64,000 nt of DNA from the NCBI GenBank assembly GCA_013397115.1, contig VWZW01000482.1, positions 134,854 to 198,853 of the forward strand. Direction: 5' to 3'. The notes under the pieces are model-generated. The model searched no databases. It was given only the letters and a program-made list of their open reading frames with translations, and was not told the DNA's origin. The number at the start of each line of letters is the position of its first letter. The first letter of the stretch is position 1. The stretch is from Edolisoma coerulescens (taxonomy: Eukaryota; Chordata; Aves; Passeriformes; Campephagidae). This document shows positions 25,873-38,400 of the stretch, one piece after another. A program made the translations under genes and the position numbers.

Positions 25873-26965
25873 TTTAATATATCTCTATGCCTGAAGTTTT
25901 TAATTTGGACAAATTTTTTTGTTTACACTAGTTTTTTAACCTCCTTATCTAGAGTCAGAGAGACTTCTCTTCCTCCAGGCCTGTCAGTTTCTCCAGATAT
26001 GTTGGTAAAAGATGGATAAAAATCAGGCATGATATGCAAAGCTTGGGTCTGACTATCAAACATGATTTTTTTCCAAAAGTCAGAACTCATATACAGGCCT
26101 CATCCATTTATAGCTAAGGAATCATTAATATAAGTAGATCTCTGAATGTCTGCTTGCTGGCTGGAACTAAGGACAGTGTAAGCTTGATGTGAGAGACCTC
26201 AGATTTAGGCGTGTGGAAGAGAAACACAATGTTAGCTCATCCCAATCTAATAAAGGAAATGGTTACAAGGATTGTTGAAATGAAAAATATATACATAGAA
26301 GTGCACCACCACTATACTTGAATTATTTCATAGTTTTCCTGTGAGTAGACTTGGTAACTTCTCCAATAAGTTAGTTTTTCTAGAATCTAGTGGATTGCCT
26401 ACAGCATTTTTGAGAGCAGCATCAGATCCAAGTATTAAAAAAAACCTCCTTCACAATTCTGAGCTAATTTTAATACTGAAACTTCAAAGATGCGTTCAGC
26501 AAAGGGTGAGAGGACTCATAAAGTGAGCAAGTCTAATTTCCTGAAGAGATGCAGACAGTTTCCAAAGTGACTAAACAAATCACATTTTATTCCAGTTCTA
26601 GTTCACCTCCATGCTTTATTTATAAGACATCTATCATTTTCTACTTAACTGTGAAGCACTTTGAATCAAATTCTCATTAAATTTCTCCCTTGGTAATTAT
26701 AAAGAGAAACAGAGAAATACCTGTAAAGTGGTTCAACCAAATATTTTACTTATCTGTAATATAAACTTCTGATTAGAGGGCAATATCTGTGGTTGAAGTT
26801 TTGCAGATACTCTCTGTAGATACATCAAAAGTTTCTTTTGTTAGATTCCTTGTTTGAATTGCTTCCAGGGCTCCCACACCTGTGGCCTTTGCCACCACCT
26901 TGCTATTTTACTTCTCCTTTCAGCCTTTTCTGGAGAACTCGGCTCTTTTGGTGACAATTACCCAT

Positions 26966-26990
26966 ACAGAAAAGAACGGTTCTTTTCTGT
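26966..26990. repeat. Perfect 12-bp-arm palindrome
   Basis: The arms acagaaaagaac and gttcttttctgt are exact reverse complements around a single g. The centre contains AGAAC and GTTCT half-sites like those of steroid-receptor elements, but spaced by 1 nt rather than the usual 3, so a receptor site is not claimed. Confidence 0.85.
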
Positions 26991-29900
26991 CAGGATGTTT
27001 GGGTGTTGTTGAACTGCATGCTTGATGATTACCTGCCCACTGTCAAAGACTGAGGAATCAATAAGTAATAGAGAGATCTAATATCCTGTAAAGGGAATAT
27101 GAACAATACCTGTGTACAGAGCAGGTACATTTGAAAGCTCATATATTTTCATTTGAAAGCCATGTATTGTTGAACATCAGAGAAGGAGGCTTTGCGTTTG
27201 ACTGACAAAACACCACAGGAACTGCAAGCATAATAAGCTAACTGTTTTCTGGTGTAAATGGAAAATGAAGGATCATGTCTGAGATTTGTTATAGTACTGA
27301 AGCTACTTGTCTTACAGATTAAATCTCAGTCTGCTGATAATTACAGACTCCACATCATTATCCTTAGGGAGAAAGTGTGCATATGCTCTGTCAAAGTCAT
27401 TCTGGTGCCCAGTTTGTGGGAGGGCTGCTTATGATTTATGTGGATTCAAGGGTCACAAAGTAAGTACATTTTGACTTTAGCTTAGATGTTGCTGTGAAGA
27501 TTTAGTTCAACAAATAGGAGAGATGGTCAGGCATCTGGATAAGATGAATGATAAGATGAATGCATCCAAAATGTGCAACATCATGAGTTCTTTTCTCTGC
27601 CTTTCTCCACAAACTTCATTGGAGCTGGTACCCAAGATGATGTGGTTTCAAGGCTTCTTTAATCTTCAGACTAGGTGTTTTCTGTTTTTAGTCTCTTTTC
27701 ATAGTTCTCCATTTTCTTAACTAGGCACCTCTGATTATTGACTGCCTCATTTTTTTTTTTAAACCAAAATCCATGAGAATCATATTTCCCTTAGGATGAG
27801 AGAACCAGGATCCTCTCACTTGTCAAGATAAACATTATCTTCAGACATAGCCTTGTGGTGATTGTGTTTATCAAAACACTCCTATCAGACCAGATCCATT
27901 AATAGTTCTCTATGTTACTGCATGGACTGTAACTTCTGGAAGAATTTGAGCTGGCTCCACTTCGTGGTGTGAAAAGTGCAAGACTGGCAGTTTTTTGAAG
28001 ACTATAGACAGTAAGGGGAGGAGAGCAGCTGAATATCAGTTTCCAGAGAAAACAGAGTAATTTTTATGGAAAAAAGAAGTAACAGCTCATTGGAGCACCC
28101 GGCTAAATGCAGAGGCTTTAGTTGCTGCATAAGATATTAGAGATGTGTCTGTTCATGGATAGCTAACCATATTCATTGCCTGAGTGGGAATGCATTCACT
28201 GGTCATGCTGACAGCTGCTGTGGGGCGAGGTGCGATCTACAGGAGAGATAATGAGGAGTACATTGATAGTGCCTCCATGTTGAAAGACAACAAAAGACTA
28301 GTACAATCTTGAGTTCAGTTCAGCTTAGCTCTTTTATTAATTTTCAATGAGGACCAGACACAGTTTTCCAAGAAAACTGTGTCTATAGGGTAGATGAGTG
28401 GAATAACTGCAGATAATTTCCTCTTTTATGACTAAAGAAACTTATAATTCTATATTAAATAGAACAGAAATACTGTAGCTAGAATGGTAGATTTCATGTT
28501 TTATCCTGTGTAATGCTGAAAAGTTTTCTAGCTAAGGATTCTGCAGAGGCAAAACCTGCACAAACTGGTGCTCAATTAGTATCGTAATTCCTGTATTTCC
28601 AAAATTAAGTATAAAGGTTGAAGTGATTAGTAGTTATTTCTTGTACTAGGCACAGTAAAAATTAAGTCTTTCATAACACCACAGTTCCTAAGTGATTGAG
28701 GATTACCTTTTATGCAACATTTGTTCCCAGGTCTTACTGTGCTATTGAAGTTGCATGGTTCAGTCAAGACAGGAATTAGATTCTCTGCATCCCAGAGATC
28801 CACTTGCAATTACAGCATCTTTATAAGTCTCATCATAGTAATGTATCTGATTGGTTCTGGCTCAGTACAAGTTGCTGAGGGAGGCACTATCTGGCATAAA
28901 AAGTTATTTAAGACAAATATCTACTCTACAGCTTAACTCTGATGGAAGCAATCTGGTTGGAGTACTTTCCTTTTCTATTTTTCTCTGTTTCTCTATTTAA
29001 GTGTCATGAGCCTTCCAATTTAGTATTGAGGTATTCTGATCATTATTAAAGTGTACATTTTTTTTGGTGTTTTCAGTTCACAGCAGAATTGTGACAACTT
29101 TAGGGTCAACAGCTTTTCACCCTCAGCTATTGCTTAAAACCTTTGCCACGGAACTATTTTCTATACATGTTAATTGTCCAAAGATAACTCAAAAGATCAG
29201 TAGAATTTAATATCCTAAAGCTTTGTATTTATTTTTGAGGTACTGCACCACACCAGCACACTTCTATCATGTCAGATTTTGTTACACAAACTTACAGTGA
29301 GAAGAAATTTAACAGGAAGTGACATGGTTTAAGTGATGCACTGACATGTATAATTTAAAGTCTGTAATCTTATTGGAAGCAGACACCTGCAATTAATTCA
29401 GATATTGGGAATTCAAAATGAAATTTTTTAAAGCCAGAAGGAATTTACGATGCACATTAAGCTCATGAACTGGTGAATTTATCTGTTTATCTAGAAAAAC
29501 AGCACAGTCAGAACTACTAATGCTCTTCCAAGAACTCCTCTGTGAAGTACCATTGTTGTTGCTTTGATGAATCTATAAAACACATAGAAATTAAGGTTTC
29601 TTCAGGTCCTGCCCTAGCCATGAAGACAGAGATTGATTTGAAAGCAGTTTGAAAAGGAGATATCTTTGTTTTCCTTACTCTTAATGTTTTCTATTTACTC
29701 AATATCCAAATTGGTGACTAAATTAATGTAGGAAATTACATTTACTTTCTGTGGTGTTATATTGGTGAATGTAGTGGATACCAAGCAGAGATACTGTTTC
29801 ATGGATATGACCAGAAGTCCTGATTCTATATGAGCAATTTTGCAAACATACAATGTTTCATCTTACAAATACCTCTTCAAAAACAATTTTAATACAACAA

Positions 29901-30995
29901 AACATGCAGGCCTTAACATATGCCTATTTTCTAGATTGTTTTTCTGTAGTCACATAATTGTAATTTGAAAATCAGTATTTTGATCATCTCTAATAATTGG
30001 AAAATATTGCTTTGTTTAGCTGTGCCCTGCTATGAAATCTGTAAATGAGCCAGCAGTTTGAGTCCTGCATACTAATAGTAATGAACACAGTGGTTGTAAG
30101 GCTGAAGAAATTTTTATTTTCTGTCTGTTCAAATGATTCAACACATGGGGGATATAGATATCTTTGCACCTATTTGCTTAAAAGAAAGTAAGAAAAGCTA
30201 CTGGAACAGCTCTGAAACATACATAATACAAAAAACATAAAAGAAGGGCAGCAGCAACAGAATTCATCCTACTATGACACCAGTAGTTTCCACTGTAAGC
30301 TTATATTTAATAATTTTATGGATAATTCATAACTAATTAAATGTTAGCCTTTATTTATTTATAATTTGTGTATTATTTTCCACTGGATTACAGACAATTA
30401 ATCAAAAAGAATCTATTGACAGACACCTAAATAAGTAAAGCAGAGATTAGGATCTTTATTTAAATCTAATCATCATGTGGATGTTTACGCTCAGGGTTCT
30501 GCAAAAAGTTTTGGCTTTTTCCTCTGAGTGTAAACCCTTCTTTTCCTGACATCATGGATGTTGACATGAAAAGTAAGAAAAGTAAAACTTGTGTGCCCTG
30601 GCAATAAGAGATTACTCTAGCATCAAATTCTCACATTTATTAAGGGAGCCCAACAATTAAATAATAGTGTAGGGATACAAAATGCATGGCAAACTCTGAT
30701 ATATCTCAGGTGGGCTGAATGGTCAGGAACAGAAATTCAGGTAATCATTGTACTGTAAAGTGGACGTACCGTTGCCACGATCCGCCCTTCTGAGCTGAGG
30801 CAGCCTCACTTTCAAAACTGTTGGAAAATGCCTTTCCTTGACATTGGAAATATATATACCTGTATTTTTAAAAAATCACATAAGCATAGGCGGTCTGTCT
30901 GATGCTCCCCAGTTTGACAATCACTCATTTTTCTTCATCCTCTCATTTCTGGGACTGTTAGAATAGGCAACTTTTTTTTTTTTTTTCTGGTTAGA

Positions 30996-31266
30996 CTACT
31001 CCTATCAGCCAATAATGGGGCTTGAATTGTGAGGCTGGCCAACCTACTACAACATACTTGCTTAATTTTCCCCGAAGAGTTTGGCAGTCCTGAAAGACAT
31101 GCTCAGTGTAAACGAACAACTGAGAATGTAATTAAGAGGCATGTTAAACTATAAAAAAGGGGTAGTAACCACAGTATGCTTTCATCAATTAAAGCACTTT
31201 CTAATATCAGCCAATTACATCAACCTCCTCTGGCCCTTATATTTCTTAGGCTTTGTGTAACTGCTC
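30996..31266. repeat. 271-bp block, first copy (assembly duplication)
   Basis: This segment, starting ctactcctatcagcc and ending gtgtaactgctc, recurs without indels at 31643-31913, where single Ns bound it on both sides. The identity and the N boundaries point to a gap-filling contig that repeats the flank of the gap rather than a biological duplication. Confidence 0.9.
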
Positions 31267-31278
31267 CCTTTATCTCTA

Positions 31279-31365
31279 NNNNNNNNNNNNNNNNNNNNNN
31301 NNNNNNNNNNNNNNNNNNNNNNNNNNNNNNNNNNNNNNNNNNNNNNNNNNNNNNNNNNNNNNNNN
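31279..31365. other. Assembly gap of 87 N
   Basis: A run of 87 N. Real length and content are unknown. The sequence to its right (31366 onward) opens with the same 14 bases (gcaggttggggagg) that close the contig ending at 32306, indicating that the contigs on this scaffold are out of order. Confidence 0.95.
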
Positions 31366-31642
31366 GCAGGTTGGGGAGGGGGAGATGGCAGCAGCAAACG
31401 ATCAGGCGCATTTCAAAAGTAATTGGTCTCCAGGGAGGGTGCGGGTTGCTTCCTAGACCACTTCTACAGAGCCCTTTGCACCTTGCCAGCTGGAGGGAAA
31501 GTGCAGCCACTTCCAGAGAATAGCAGTGGGGCTAATGGAATTGCACATAGAAAATGAAGGGCCAGCAGCCCGAAACCAAAGGAGTTGATTAAAATGGGAC
31601 TTCCTTCCAGATTTTCCTTCTTCTTCTTTTTTTTATTTTTTN

Positions 31643-31913
31643 CTACTCCTATCAGCCAATAATGGGGCTTGAATTGTGAGGCTGGCCAACCTACTACAAC
31701 ATACTTGCTTAATTTTCCCCGAAGAGTTTGGCAGTCCTGAAAGACATGCTCAGTGTAAACGAACAACTGAGAATGTAATTAAGAGGCATGTTAAACTATA
31801 AAAAAGGGGTAGTAACCACAGTATGCTTTCATCAATTAAAGCACTTTCTAATATCAGCCAATTACATCAACCTCCTCTGGCCCTTATATTTCTTAGGCTT
31901 TGTGTAACTGCTC
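31643..31913. repeat. 271-bp block, second copy (probable false duplicate)
   Basis: Same length as 30996-31266 and apparently identical on reading, and flanked by single Ns at both ends. Confidence 0.9.
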
Positions 31914-31982
31914 NTGCTGACTTCACACAGAACTAGGTTAAATGCAAAAGCTTAGGATCCCTAAAACAAGTAGTTTAAAATC

Positions 31983-32112
31983 AGAGAGGTACACTCCAAT
32001 CCCTGTCTTACTCCATATGTGGCATTAAATGAAATAAATTCAAAGGAACATTAAAGATTTTCAGTATTTTTTTTTTGTGTGTGTTTTTTTTTCTAAACAC
32101 TGACATTTGTGA
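31983..32112. repeat. 130-bp block, first copy (assembly duplication)
   Basis: It starts agagaggtacactcc and ends gacatttgtga immediately before the single N at 32113. It recurs at 32308-32436 with one T fewer in a poly-T run. A homopolymer length difference is what independent reads or assemblies of one locus would show. Confidence 0.88.
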
Positions 32113-32307
32113 NCATGTGGCTTTAGAAGAACACCAAAATGCTAATCTAATCCCAGTGTTGCCCAAAGGCATTACATGGGCCCTGACATGGATCCAGGAT
32201 TGGTGGCACCCTAATTCAAATAAAAGCAAGAATTAGGGTTGATCAGGTGTCTCGATGACAACAGTACAATGAGCGACTGGGGGAAGGTGGGGGCAGGTTG
32301 GGGAGGN

Positions 32308-32436
32308 AGAGAGGTACACTCCAATCCCTGTCTTACTCCATATGTGGCATTAAATGAAATAAATTCAAAGGAACATTAAAGATTTTCAGTATTTTTTTTT
32401 GTGTGTGTTTTTTTTTCTAAACACTGACATTTGTGA
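32308..32436. repeat. 130-bp block, second copy
   Basis: It begins directly after the single N at 32307 and continues without a break into the downstream unique sequence, so this is likely the correctly placed copy. Confidence 0.88.
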
Positions 32437-35400
32437 AGAACTTTTCTACTGCAGATTTTGAGGCATTCTCCAGTTGTATGACAGCACCATCAGCCCTACT
32501 TTGCACAATGGGGAAAGATGAAAAAAGCTGGTGTTTTGTGCTCAAAGGTGCTAGATGCAATCTCCAAAAATGACATCTTATGTGCTTACCCACTAGATTT
32601 CATCTAAACATTAGTAAATAAATTAAATCTTTGCTGCAGTTCTAAATGGAGAAAATGAACATGCGGTGGAATAAGAAACCAAATAACCCAGGAAATATTT
32701 CAGCTCATTTTAGCTGTTAGAAATGCACCAGTAGTTCTCTTTATCAGACCTGCCCTGGCTTCTTGCTCTGCCAAGTCAGGTGCCAGCAAGTCTCTAACTT
32801 TAGCTTGTAACCACTATTCATTAAGCTTTTCCAATGTGGCTAAAACACCACATTTATTTGGTGGAATTTAATACTCTCTTTCAAGACCTGTGTCTCTGTT
32901 GTTGTGTCCCAGGCAGCTTGTCTGATCCAATCTGAGGTTTTGGGCACTAGGGCAGAAAATGTCCTGTCTTATTGGGCAGGTGACTGTAAGATTTTCCTTC
33001 AGAAAACTGTAAAAGAACCCCAAATTTTTATTACTTCATCCTGTATCCTTTTATGGCTTTGCAAGTGACAGAAACATGTTCAACAGGTGATTAACTGCTG
33101 ACTTTTTTGTTTTCATCTGCTGGAAAGGTGTAGAAAGATATTACAGTCCATTAGAAGGCAGGGCTTGCTCATAGACTAGATCAACTTCTACCAAAGCTTT
33201 TCTAGTGGGTAGTAGAAATATATTTACATACTTAATTTTTGTCATTAAGCTTTTTTTTTTTTTACTTTAACAATACAATTCTTCAGTTATTTCACTTCAT
33301 CTTTTCCACATAAGAAAACACAATGTTGTATTGTGTTAGTTCACCTGGAAAGCTATAGTGTAATGCAGAAAATTTCTATAAAAGGACAGACTGTAGGTTT
33401 TGTGTGCTCTCTCTTATGATCCATCCTCTGCGAAGACAACCAACTTGTTGTCAGAACAACCCTGTTTTGTGGCCTGGGAGCACATCTGACTCTTACCAAA
33501 ATATTTCAACTTTACAGTTCAATTGACTGAATAGTCATCTTTGTGTCCCATGCTGTTCTGACAAAGATTTTAATAAAAAGTTGTCTACTGTAATTTTTAT
33601 CTCCTTGCTGAAAGTTGGTTTATGACTTCCACTGGGCCATACCATTTTTAACCCTGATGATCTGGCAGGTTAAATCCAGACACATTGTCACCCTCTTATG
33701 TTGGCAGGAACAATGGAGACAGAGAGATTTTGGATGAAAGGAACAAGTTTATGGTGAGATATCATTCCACAGTGACTTCCTGCTCTTATGCAAGTCATTG
33801 GACTGCCCCTTCATGCAGGGCAGAACCTCAGGCTACAACATTGTTGTTTATTTCGAGCCTTTCTCAGGAGATGGCATTCAAAACAGAGGAACATCAGAGA
33901 ATGAGACACCTCCTCCCTTTGCAAAGAATGCCTCTGCCTTTGCATGGACAGTTTAAATGGAGCATTACTGTGCACATCCTGCTGTTTTGCTTTTGTCCTC
34001 TGCTGAAGGCACTGGCCTGCTGTTGGAAATATGTTCTGTTAATTCTGGAAAGTCTAACAACTCTGATTATATTTTTAACTGCTTTATGGATCACACAGCA
34101 GACTATAACATGTGTTCTCAAAAAGAGAGCTTATTTCCTTTTTCAATCAGCTTCTCCACAAGATTTTTCACATAGCCAACCTTCACACCACTAATTTCAT
34201 TTTAGACCTGCAATCATATCACACATCCCTTTGCCTGCTGTGCTAACATGTTTTCACATGCTTATCCTTTATTTATTCTGCAAGAATAAATCACTCTTGT
34301 GTTTTGCAAAATGTTTGAGGCAGGACACTGGTTCTACATTAAAAAGGGTAGAGAGAAAAAGGGTTTGAGGAAAAATGAGCAGAGAAGAAAGCAATTCAAT
34401 TGACGGTAAATAGAAGCTCTATCCTAAGTGCACTAGAGGTGACTCCAGCAGCACTTGGCTACTGAGGAGAGGAAACTGGCACTGCAAATCTTCAAAATAC
34501 CTTGTGTAAATAGGTTTTCAAAGAGGGTAATGTTTTACTTGATATTCAAGCAATTTCAGTCCAGTGTAGGCAAGATTCCCTTGTCAGAGTCTGTCAAAGT
34601 TTTCATTTGAGCTTTTCTATATGAAATTATAGAAGCAGCTTTCCACATTCCAGATGCAGTGGGTGGTACTTGCTGTAGCTTGGTGACCACTTTGCCTGTG
34701 CAGTGAAAATGACTGGTGGAGGGGAAGGGTTATGCAGTCAGGCAGCTTCATCGCACAGACGTAAAATGCGATGGTCACCAGTGATAAGGAGACTCTCTAC
34801 TCCCATTTTTCTCCAAAATGGCAAAGCTGAGACTTTTGTGTTTTATGGGAATTGATAGTGCTGTGGTGATGTCCTAAGGCATCTCCTTTCTCTTAGCAGA
34901 GTTAGCTTTTAAGTATGTCCCTGCCCTTCCATTTGTGAGAGTAGAAGAAGCAGAGGGAGCTCTTGGAGATCAAAGGACCAGTCTGCAGAGCAAGTGGTTT
35001 GCACACCAGTGTAGTGCTTCTGCTCCCACCCTGAGCACATCATCACCAGCTTTGCGCTCACCAGCTCTTGGTCTGTCACTCTAACAAGCTATTATTTTGC
35101 AGAGGCCATTCACTCTAATTACCCTTGTGCCAGCAGCAGTGACACCTCTGCTGGTGTCCACTGTGTCTGTTATGTGCTTTGCTGAAATGCCTGTCTTGTT
35201 CCTTTGCATGCAAGTGTCTCAGAACAATTGAAAACAGAGCACAATATTGGGCTACTGAAGATAAAGATATAAATCTTATTATGGACAGAAAATTGAAAAG
35301 AATTGATCAAGCGTTTTTGCAGGGTCATTGATATTAGCTCAAGTGAAGACCCTCTTCTGCTCCTTGTCTTGAACTGGAAAAATCTCCTGTGTGTCATCAC

Positions 35401-38400
35401 ATTTCTCAGCTGAAACAAAATTAATCCAGAAGAGAAGTGTGAATGACAAGAATTTTTTTTCTCCAAGTTTTTTGTTAATTAGAAAACCAATTACCATAAA
35501 TTTCTAATTGCTTTATAAGTACAATTTAGCCTGTTCCTCAGGAAATTAGAGAGAAAATACTTGAAACATCTTATTTAGCAGAATTACTCTTCCTCCATAT
35601 CCATTCACACTTCTGCTTAATAGTCCTTCTGAGCAACACCTCTGTGAAATGTTATGTCTTTTAAAGTGTTTTACAGCAATTGATGTTGTTCAACATTTTC
35701 CATGTTTTTTCTGTTAAAGATGCAATAAAATGGCAAGATTGGGCTGAGGGGCGGTGTTTGAAAGACCTTCAAATATGCTTATAACAGATGGCTCAAGAAA
35801 CGTGGCTGCATAACAGGTTGAGAAGTTCAGTAAGAAGGAGATAATCACTTCAGAAATTCAATTGACAGCCTTGAGAGACAAACACCAAACACCATGGAGA
35901 CAGAGAGGAGAGGATGGGTGAAAGCTTGACACAGCCTTGGAGAGGAAGTCAGAGTAAGTCTGTGATCTGTGATAGAATGAACAGAAAATCACCCAGGGAT
36001 TAACCAGGTGGAAAAAACAGCAAAGGATTGGTGATTTTGGGCAGCAAATACATAAGCATCAAGATTTTGCCCCCAGTGGTCCTGAGTGTTTTGCAGAAAT
36101 ACTTGGAATTAATTCCAAGCACTCAGAAGCAAACAGAAAAGCAGTGACCTTATTAGAGGAATTCAGCAACAAAATACTGAAACAAAAGAGAGATTGATGG
36201 TGATTTTCAGTGACTAATATGGAGTTCAGAAAAAAAAAAATTATTTGATGACTGTTCTCAAACATTTCAAGGATATGAACAGAAAATATATGCCAAAGCA
36301 AACTTAAATGTGACCTTAAGAAGCTATGCTGCTATTTAGACATGGTTTAAAACAAAAAAGGGAAAAACACCCCAAAGAAACAAACAGAAGGAAGCTTTCT
36401 AACCAAGGTGTTTTAGAGTCTGGAGTGCTTTCAAAGAGAAGCAGAAGAGTCCCATTGATTTAGGTACTGGACTTTAGCTAAAGGGCAAAGCAATAGCTAG
36501 GAAAGCATATAGGCCACCCTGCTCAGGACTTCTAATGATCTCATATTCTTTCCCAAATGTCAATGGTGTAATTCTTTGTTTCATAGCCTGAAATCCTTGG
36601 ACTACTCTCAACTGTAATGAAAGCAACAGAAATGAAATAGAAAAAAAGTAAGAAAATTTCAAAATGGTATTGGGGGTGGGGGTGGGAGTAAGGCTATTAC
36701 CATTTTCAACTCCGCTTAATGCATTTTAAGGTCCACTTCCTCTTCTTTCAGTCTAATTAATTGGTCAGTTCCTGACATATACAGATTCCATAAACATTAA
36801 TTAATTGAGGTAATATGTGAACTTCTTCCCCACTCCCTAGGTGCAAGTGCCAAACCAAGAATTTTCTACATTTGGAACAGGCAGCCTAGGGGCTTTCCAT
36901 TTTGCTTTTGAAGAAAACTTTCACATTTGAAATACATTTTTGAAAATTCAAATTCTACCTTTTTAAAGCATTGGATTAGTTACTGTCTGATGTCAAAACC
37001 CTGGCTGAATCTTTGAATCTTGAACTGTTATTTAGTTATTATTTACTGTCAATATCTATATTTTATATTGTAGCTAAAGCATGGCAATGCCAAGATGTAA
37101 CATCCACTTCACAGTTTATTAGCAAATGCTTTTTAAAAATCAAAATAAAAGGGGGAAAAAAAAGCTCATTTACCTTGAAATACCTAGAATGTAAATTTTT
37201 CTCACCTGAATTCTTAGTCACCATATTGTTCAAGACTCTATGTGCTATGAATTTTTTTCCTGAGCATTAAAAACCACTTTTATATTTCTCTGGCCCCCTC
37301 CCCATACAGATTTCCATATACTTCGGGAGTAGAAGGAGTCTTTGAAAACTGAAAGGTCGACTTTGGCTTGTAAAGCATATAGTTTGATTACCCCAGTTCA
37401 CTGTTTGCCTATGAATTTAATTTAACCGTTTGTGTTGTGCTTTGCTTTGTATTTACATTCAGTAGACGGAAAGTTATGCTACTTATGTAAAATACAATAG
37501 ACAAAACTTTTCCTGAAATGACCAGTTAGTCTTAGAGTTTCTGTACAATTTCCCTGTTGAGTAACTAATAAGAACAAAATCACATATTGAATGATATTCT
37601 TAGAAAAGTGTGTTTTAATTGGTTCCTGTGCACCATCATGTTTTCCAAGATGGCAGTACCACGAAACAATATTAGTATCTATTCAAAGCAAAGCAGATCA
37701 CAGATGGCAGGTAGATTTTATTAGAGAAGAAGTAAATTAAGCCACAAGGGATAAAACTGAATAGGTTGAAGGCTGACTGAACCCTGAGTGTTATCCACCT
37801 TCCCATGTTAAATTTGTCTGCTTGCAACTTTAACTAGGTTGTCCTTGAAAACAGTAAAATGTGGAGGACTTCTCTTCCGGAAGGCATTAATGGCACACGA
37901 ATTCATCTGGATTTCTGTTTCTGCAAGGATCCCACTTCACTGATTCACCCTTCTGTGTTGCACAGAAAGTGTTGAATTATCATTTCCAAAAGTAACATAA
38001 GTAGAAATTAACTCCTTAAAATTTACAGGTCTTCCTTGACTGTATGTGTGCCTCAAATCTTCTCTTTTCCCTACACTACCAGCTGGCTTAATAAAAGCAT
38101 GGCTTTTCCCTAAAAACCTTTCTCCATCTTGCAGTGTATGTAGGGACTGAAGTTGAGTCATTCAAATTTAGTTTAAATCAGTACTGATGAGAAAGCTGTT
38201 TTCATCTGATAAACAGTGCTCTATGGGTTTTGCTAAAAGGAATTATTCATAACCTATGAGATGGGACTAAGCTTTGATGACACATATATTTTGAGAAGGC
38301 TCCAATGTCCTTCTGTTTCAGTACTGCATTGTGATGCCCCTGGTCATACCCTCTGCTAGTCAGAAACCAGAGAAAGGAGCTGGGTCAGAAGAAAGCTTTT

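Larger units (their letters stand above)
25310..30995. other. Unique sequence, intron-like if the 25-kb exon is real
   Basis: No gene is recognised. The part adjoining the candidate exon (25310-25700) is poor in homopolymers and reads like conserved non-coding DNA. A TA/CATA microsatellite lies at 25846-25872 and a 12-bp-arm palindrome at 26966-26990. Open frames are all 75 codons or shorter. Confidence 0.45.
31366..32307. other. Small misordered contigs joined by single Ns
   Basis: Single Ns at 31642, 31914, 32113 and 32307 separate four short contigs. The one at 31643-31913 repeats 30996-31266. The one ending at 32112 ends in a block that recurs at the start of the next scaffold piece (32308). 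The one at 32114-32306 ends with the 14 bases that begin 31366. Open frames crossing these joins are artefacts. No gene is visible in the pieces. Confidence 0.85.

Noticed and set aside
31176..31766. Open frames spanning or next to the N run
   Set aside because: They translate across unknown bases and misordered contigs.
30996..31913. True tandem duplication of 271 bp
   Set aside because: The copies match without indels and are bounded by Ns, and other blocks in the same gap repeat in the same way; assembly error is far more likely.
33685..34194. Longest open frame of the window (169 codons, +)
   Set aside because: No recognisable domain, other frames on both strands also partly open, and no splice-like borders; expected by chance in this much sequence.
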